Source of the DNA: UQRS01 sp050946935
GTDB lineage: Bacteria; Bacillota; Clostridia; Oscillospirales; Acutalibacteraceae
NCBI GenBank assembly: GCA_050946935.1
Contig: JBMNVR010000009.1
Coordinates: forward strand, 1 to 64,000
Reading direction: 5' to 3'
Length of the DNA: 64,000 nucleotides
The translations under genes were made by a program, and so were the position numbers. Below, piece by piece: positions 61,101 to 64,000 of the stretch (position 1 is its first letter; each line of letters opens with the position of its first letter). The notes under the pieces are model-generated. The model worked only from the letters and a program-made list of their open reading frames with translations. It was not told where the DNA came from and searched no databases.

Positions 61101-61887
61101 CTTTATCCCCGTTTTCCCCGGCACAAACTGCGAGGTAGACACCGCCCGCGCCTTTGCCCGCGCCGGCGCAGAGCCGGAGATTTTCGTGGTCAAAAACCTC
61201 TCGTCCAGAGAGATTGAGGAATCCGCCGCCCATATCGCGGCCGCCATCGACAAAGCGCAGATCGTCATGCTGCCCGGCGGCTTCTCGGGCGGCGATGAGC
61301 CGGATGGCTCGGGTAAGTTTATCGCCACCACCTTCCGCGGCGCCCGGGTGAGAGAGGCGGTCGACCGCCTTTTGTCCCAGCGGGACGGCCTGATGCTTGG
61401 TATCTGCAACGGGTTCCAGGCACTGATCAAGCTCGGCCTCGTCCCATATGGAGAGATCCGTGCCCAGAAGGAAACCGATCCGACCCTGACCTTCAACACG
61501 CTTGGACGGCATATCTCCCGCATGGTGTATACGAGGGTCACCTCGGTCAAATCGCCCTGGCTCTCCCTCTGCGAGCCGGGGGAGGTGCATGCCGTCCCGG
61601 TCTCCCACGGGGAGGGGCGGTTTGTCGCCGACCGGGAGACGGTCGAGAGGCTGGCCGCAAACGGGCAGATCGCGACCCAGTATGTCGATCTCTCAGGCAA
61701 TCCGACGGCGGATATCGAATTCAACCCCAACGGCTCGGTCTGCGCAATCGAAGGGATCACCTCACCCGACGGCCGGGTGCTGGGCAAGATGGGACACAGC
61801 GAACGTTGCTGCGTCGACTGCTACGGCAATGTGCCGGGCGAGAAGGATCAAAAACTCTTCGCCGCCGGCGTGCGGTACTTTAAATAG
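58135..61887 (+). CDS. purL: Phosphoribosylformylglycinamidine synthase (single chain)
   Basis: 1,250 residues, the large single-chain form (synthetase plus glutaminase) typical of clostridia and distinct from the PurL-PurQ-PurS set. N-terminal PurS-like part, then DTYWSDHCRHTTFLT, NETHNHPTEIEPFGGAATCLGGAIRD, GGRTGRDGCGGATGSSKAH, second AIRS-like half with GMGVPSIGGKDSMSGSF, and a C-terminal class I glutaminase (FPGTNCEVDTARAFARAGAE, the nucleophile Cys in MLGICNGFQALIKLG, His/Glu in VSHGEGRF). Converts FGAR to FGAM with glutamine and ATP in de novo purine synthesis. Other pur genes are not adjacent. Confidence 0.97.
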   Translation: MVKRLFVEKKPGFDVEAGHVKADLCDSLGLDAEISLRLLCRYDVEGVSEEEYLLARNSIFSEPNVDNVFDEAVDLSGWRHFTTEYLPGQYDQRADSAAQCIQLLTQGERPRVASAKTYALRGTLSDEMFEKIRHYLVNPVESRIASDDKPATLDMPFKAPEKVELLAGFTQKTDAEIAAYHKAVGFAMTAADLCFCRDYFKSEGRDPYITELKVIDTYWSDHCRHTTFLTNIEKLEIENAPLCEAIQAAFEQYLAARRAVYGEREKTKNITLMDMATMGAKYLKKQGDIPDLDESEEINACSINAVVEIDGQKQDWLIQFKNETHNHPTEIEPFGGAATCLGGAIRDPLSGRAYVYQAMRVTGSGDPTVPFADTLAGKLPQKKITTGAAHGYSSYGNQIGLATGQVVELYHPGYVAKRMEIGAVVGAGPKENVFRGTPAPGDVIVLLGGRTGRDGCGGATGSSKAHDSASIETCGAEVQKGNPPTERKLQRLFRSKEAAKMIKRCNDFGAGGVCVAIGELADGLDIDLDAVPKKYEGLDGTELAISESQERMAVVLEKPDVERFISLAGRENLEATPVAVVTDKGRLHMQWRGETVVDLSREFLNTNGVTGRAAARITAPDSAYRTAVPQVLHGKDTVTAFADNLSRLEVCAQKGLAERFDASIGASTVLMPFGGKHQLTPEEAMVAKIPLEQGETDDATAMSFGAMPGLLAESPFHGAVMAVMESLAKLAAVGADPSGARLTFQEYFERLGDKPERWGKPAAALLGAFTAQLGMGVPSIGGKDSMSGSFNELDVPPTLVSFALAMTKASATASAALKEAGSTIALLPLPMVAGQPDMPDFAAAKRLNAAVASALREGRILSAGVVKEGGAAACVAKMGFGNGIGADFATEDAALLFAPTVASFVVEVRELSALDGFAYTLLGKTNGDGVFRFPSGEISVEAAKKRWLEKLEGVFPLYSDAAVEMTPTVPVYTEKSGRAPAIRAAKPRVFIPVFPGTNCEVDTARAFARAGAEPEIFVVKNLSSREIEESAAHIAAAIDKAQIVMLPGGFSGGDEPDGSGKFIATTFRGARVREAVDRLLSQRDGLMLGICNGFQALIKLGLVPYGEIRAQKETDPTLTFNTLGRHISRMVYTRVTSVKSPWLSLCEPGEVHAVPVSHGEGRFVADRETVERLAANGQIATQYVDLSGNPTADIEFNPNGSVCAIEGITSPDGRVLGKMGHSERCCVDCYGNVPGEKDQKLFAAGVRYFK

Positions 61888-61944
61888 GGCTGCACATAGA
61901 GAGGATTTTTTCTGTACAGAATTTTCAATAAGGATGCGATACAT

Positions 61945-63153
61945 ATGAAATACGCGGTATTGCTTTGCGACGGGATGGCCGACTACCCGGTCGAGGCGCT
62001 GGACGGCAAAACCCCGATGGAGGCGGCCGACAAGCCGCATATGGACGAGCTGGCCCGGACGGCCGAGATCGGCCTGTGTCAGACGGTGGCCGCCGGCCTG
62101 AAGCCCGGCAGCGACGTCGCCAACCTCTCGGTCATGGGATACGACCCGGCCGTCTGCTACACCGGCCGCTCCCCGCTGGAGGCGGCCAGCATCGGCATCA
62201 CGCTTTCCGACACCGACGTGGCGCTGCGCTGCAACCTGGTCACCCTGTCGGACGAGGCGGACTATGCCGACAAAACCATGGTCGACTACTGCGCCGGAGA
62301 CATCTCCAGCGAGGAGGCGGCCGAGATCATCCACTCAGTGCAAGAGGCCTTTGGAAGCGATCGTTTTCATTTCTACAACGGTGTTTCCTACCGGCACTGC
62401 CTGGTCGTGAAGGACGGAACGACCGACCTTGGCGCTTTGACCCCGCCCCATGACATCAGCGGCCGGGTCGTCGGCGAATATCTCAGCCGGTCGAAAAACG
62501 CGGTCGGCCTGATTGACATGATGCGGCGCAGTTACGACCTCCTCAAGGATCACCCGGTTAACAAGGCCCGGGTGGCCGCCGGCAAACGGCCGGCCAACTC
62601 CATCTGGCTTTGGGGAGAGGGGCGCCGCCCCGCTTTAGAGAATTTTGAGGCCAAAAACGGCGTAAAGGCCGGCGTGGTTTCGGCCGTCGATCTGATTAAG
62701 GGGATCGGTCTCCTCGCCGGGATGAAGGTGGCGGAGGTGCCGGGCGCGACCGGCTATATTGACACGAATTTTGAGGGCAAGGCCGCCGCGGCCGCCAGCC
62801 TGCTGCAATCGGGATGCGACCTTGTTTATGTCCATGTGGAAGCGCCGGACGAATGCGGCCATCGCGGCGAGTGCGCCAACAAGGTGAAGGCCATCGAGCT
62901 GATCGACCAAAGAATTCTGCCGGTTCTGCTTTCGGCGCTGGAAGATGGGGGCGAATATCGCATCCTGATCCTGCCGGATCATCCGACCCCTCTCTCGACG
63001 CGGACGCACGCGGGCGACGCGGTACCCTTTTTGCTGTACGACAGCCGGAAGCCGGCGGCCGGCGCGGCGATGTTCTGCGAACGGACGGCGAAGGAGAGCG
63101 GCCTGTTTATCCCGTACGGGCCGGATATCATGACCCGGCTGATCCGGGGATAG
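61945..63153 (+). CDS. apgM: Cofactor-independent phosphoglycerate mutase (ApgM type)
   Basis: 402 residues. Archaeal-type iPGM of the alkaline phosphatase superfamily: LLCDGMADYPVEALDGKTPMEAADKPHMD, the nucleophile Ser in SDVANLSVMGYDP, YTGRSPLEAASIGI, VHVEAPDECGHRG and LPDHPTPLSTRTHAGDAVPF carrying the metal ligands. Interconverts 3- and 2-phosphoglycerate in glycolysis; some relatives are assigned to homoserine kinase-like roles (ThrB2), which cannot be excluded by eye. AAGGATG precedes ATG 61945. Same strand and 57 bases after purL. Confidence 0.9.
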   Translation: MKYAVLLCDGMADYPVEALDGKTPMEAADKPHMDELARTAEIGLCQTVAAGLKPGSDVANLSVMGYDPAVCYTGRSPLEAASIGITLSDTDVALRCNLVTLSDEADYADKTMVDYCAGDISSEEAAEIIHSVQEAFGSDRFHFYNGVSYRHCLVVKDGTTDLGALTPPHDISGRVVGEYLSRSKNAVGLIDMMRRSYDLLKDHPVNKARVAAGKRPANSIWLWGEGRRPALENFEAKNGVKAGVVSAVDLIKGIGLLAGMKVAEVPGATGYIDTNFEGKAAAAASLLQSGCDLVYVHVEAPDECGHRGECANKVKAIELIDQRILPVLLSALEDGGEYRILILPDHPTPLSTRTHAGDAVPFLLYDSRKPAAGAAMFCERTAKESGLFIPYGPDIMTRLIRG

Positions 63154-63234
63154 GCTTCCCTGACCGCCCAAGCCGGCCGATGCGGCGTGTCTCGACCCGT
63201 ATTGCCGGACCGATACCAAAGAAAGGACGTTTGC

Positions 63235-63975
63235 ATGAACACTGTATTGTTTGACCTGGACGGAACCCTCCTCCCGATGGAGCAGGAGGATTTTGTAAAA
63301 GCCTATTTTGGGGCGCTCGGAGCTTACATGACGCCCTATGGCTTTGAGCCGGAGGAATTGGTAAAATCGGTTTGGGCCTGCACCCGGCAAATGATGCAAA
63401 ACGACGGCTCGGTTCCCAACCGCGACCGGTTCTGGAGCAGTTTTGTCGACCTCTGCGGGGCGGAGGCCGCCGCGCACCGCGCGGATTTTGATCGGTTTTA
63501 TTCCACCGATTTTGAAAAGGCAAGAGTCGCCACTCGGGTACAGCCTCTCGCAGCCGAGTGCATCCGTATTTTAAAGGAAAAGGGTTATCGCCTGATCCTT
63601 GCGACCAACCCGATTTTCCCACAGGCGGCCACCTATGCCCGCATCCGCTGGGCCGAACTGGATCCGGCTGATTTTGCATGGATCACAACCTACGAAAACG
63701 CCGGGTACTGCAAGCCCAACCCAGGGTATTACGCTGAGATTCTCGACCGCGTCGGCGCAGAGGCATCCGACTGCCTGATGATTGGCAACGACGTGAGAGA
63801 GGATATGTGCGCCGCCGCTTTGGGGATGGAGGTTTTGCTTTTAACCGACTGCCTGATCAACGACAAAGGTCTGGATGTTTCTCCTTTCCGTCAGATGGAT
63901 TTTTCAGGTCTGCGGAACTTCATCGCCGATTTGCCGGATGTAAGGCAAAAGCAGTGCGCGCCCGATTCGGTTTAA
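63235..63975 (+). CDS. HAD-family hydrolase
   Basis: 246 residues from ATG 63235 (AAAGGACG upstream; the in-frame codon at 63187 lacks this). HAD core: DLDGT nucleophile and acid (D7, D9), ATNP (motif II), CKPNPGYY (motif III lysine) and MIGNDVREDMCAA (motif IV). The cap is helical between motifs I and II. Probably a small-molecule phosphatase; substrate unknown. It follows apgM by 81 bases and ends 25 bases before the window edge. Confidence 0.88.
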   Translation: MNTVLFDLDGTLLPMEQEDFVKAYFGALGAYMTPYGFEPEELVKSVWACTRQMMQNDGSVPNRDRFWSSFVDLCGAEAAAHRADFDRFYSTDFEKARVATRVQPLAAECIRILKEKGYRLILATNPIFPQAATYARIRWAELDPADFAWITTYENAGYCKPNPGYYAEILDRVGAEASDCLMIGNDVREDMCAAALGMEVLLLTDCLINDKGLDVSPFRQMDFSGLRNFIADLPDVRQKQCAPDSV

Positions 63976-64000
63976 TCGGGAAACGTAGCCTGCCAAAGGT

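Noticed and set aside
1..64000. tRNA or rRNA genes
   Set aside because: I looked for T-loop (GGTTCGAATCC-like) and acceptor-stem pairs in the intergenic regions and saw none; a scan with a tRNA covariance model would be decisive.

Overview
The window reads as chromosome of an endospore-forming clostridial bacterium (Bacillota, probably Oscillospiraceae-like) with moderately high G+C. The evidence is a sporulation cluster (spo0A, spoIVB, a ymxH/ylmC-type gene, sigG), Gram-positive ribosome binding sites, a bacterial RNase P RNA, and several very large secreted enzymes ending in type I dockerins. Dockerins suggest a cellulosome-like surface complex; no cohesin or scaffoldin lies in the window.

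Layout. 1-8.4 kb: tail of an unknown gene, then an operon with a ROK sugar kinase, a GntR regulator and a 2,029-aa GH38-like mannosidase with dockerin, behind a promoter overlapped by TGTA-N2-TACA operators. 8.4-14.4 kb: an AraC regulator divergent from a GH106-like dockerin enzyme, then fucO. 14.6-17.7 kb: an A+T-richer patch holding an unusual MscS-kinase fusion, a truncated MFS gene and an out-of-frame gene tail, followed by a tandem array of ~140-bp palindromic repeats. 17.7-21.3 kb: an AGCS symporter, a decayed dockerin gene and a PLP enzyme (YnbB family). 21.3-28.3 kb: murD, two M42 peptidases and a GNAT gene overlapping end to end, then rnpB, glyS and a SLOG protein. 28.3-33.9 kb: hexuronate catabolism (uxaC divergent from lipoprotein, eda-VOC fusion, kdgK). 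34.1-36.8 kb: cell-envelope genes (polyprenyl sugar transferase, uppP). 36.9-40.4 kb: sporulation genes. 40.7-46.1 kb: dockerin-bearing six-hairpin-like glycosidase, PIG-L deacetylase and divergent AraC. 46.2-48.8 kb: pentapeptide-repeat protein and a Bce/Gra-like two-component pair without its usual ABC transporter. 49.1-52.5 kb: a GH130 dockerin protein. 52.8-55.0 kb: NhaC antiporter and C39-like peptidase. 55.5-56.6 kb: a compact A+T-rich locus with a SLOG protein between two paralogous HTH regulators and shared palindromic operators. 56.7-64 kb: malic enzyme, purL, independent phosphoglycerate mutase and a HAD hydrolase.

Taken together, secreted dockerin enzymes (mannosidase, rhamnosidase-like, GH130, six-hairpin-like), each next to its own sensor/regulator or operator, would release sugars. 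Cytoplasmic genes (ROK kinase, fucO, uxaC-kdgK-eda) process mannose-type, deoxy- and uronic sugars. The strongest candidates for something undescribed are the SLOG/HTH switch at 55.5-56.6 kb, the MscS-kinase fusion at 14.7-16.1 kb and the palindromic repeat family. All functional statements are from reading the sequence; no database search was possible.
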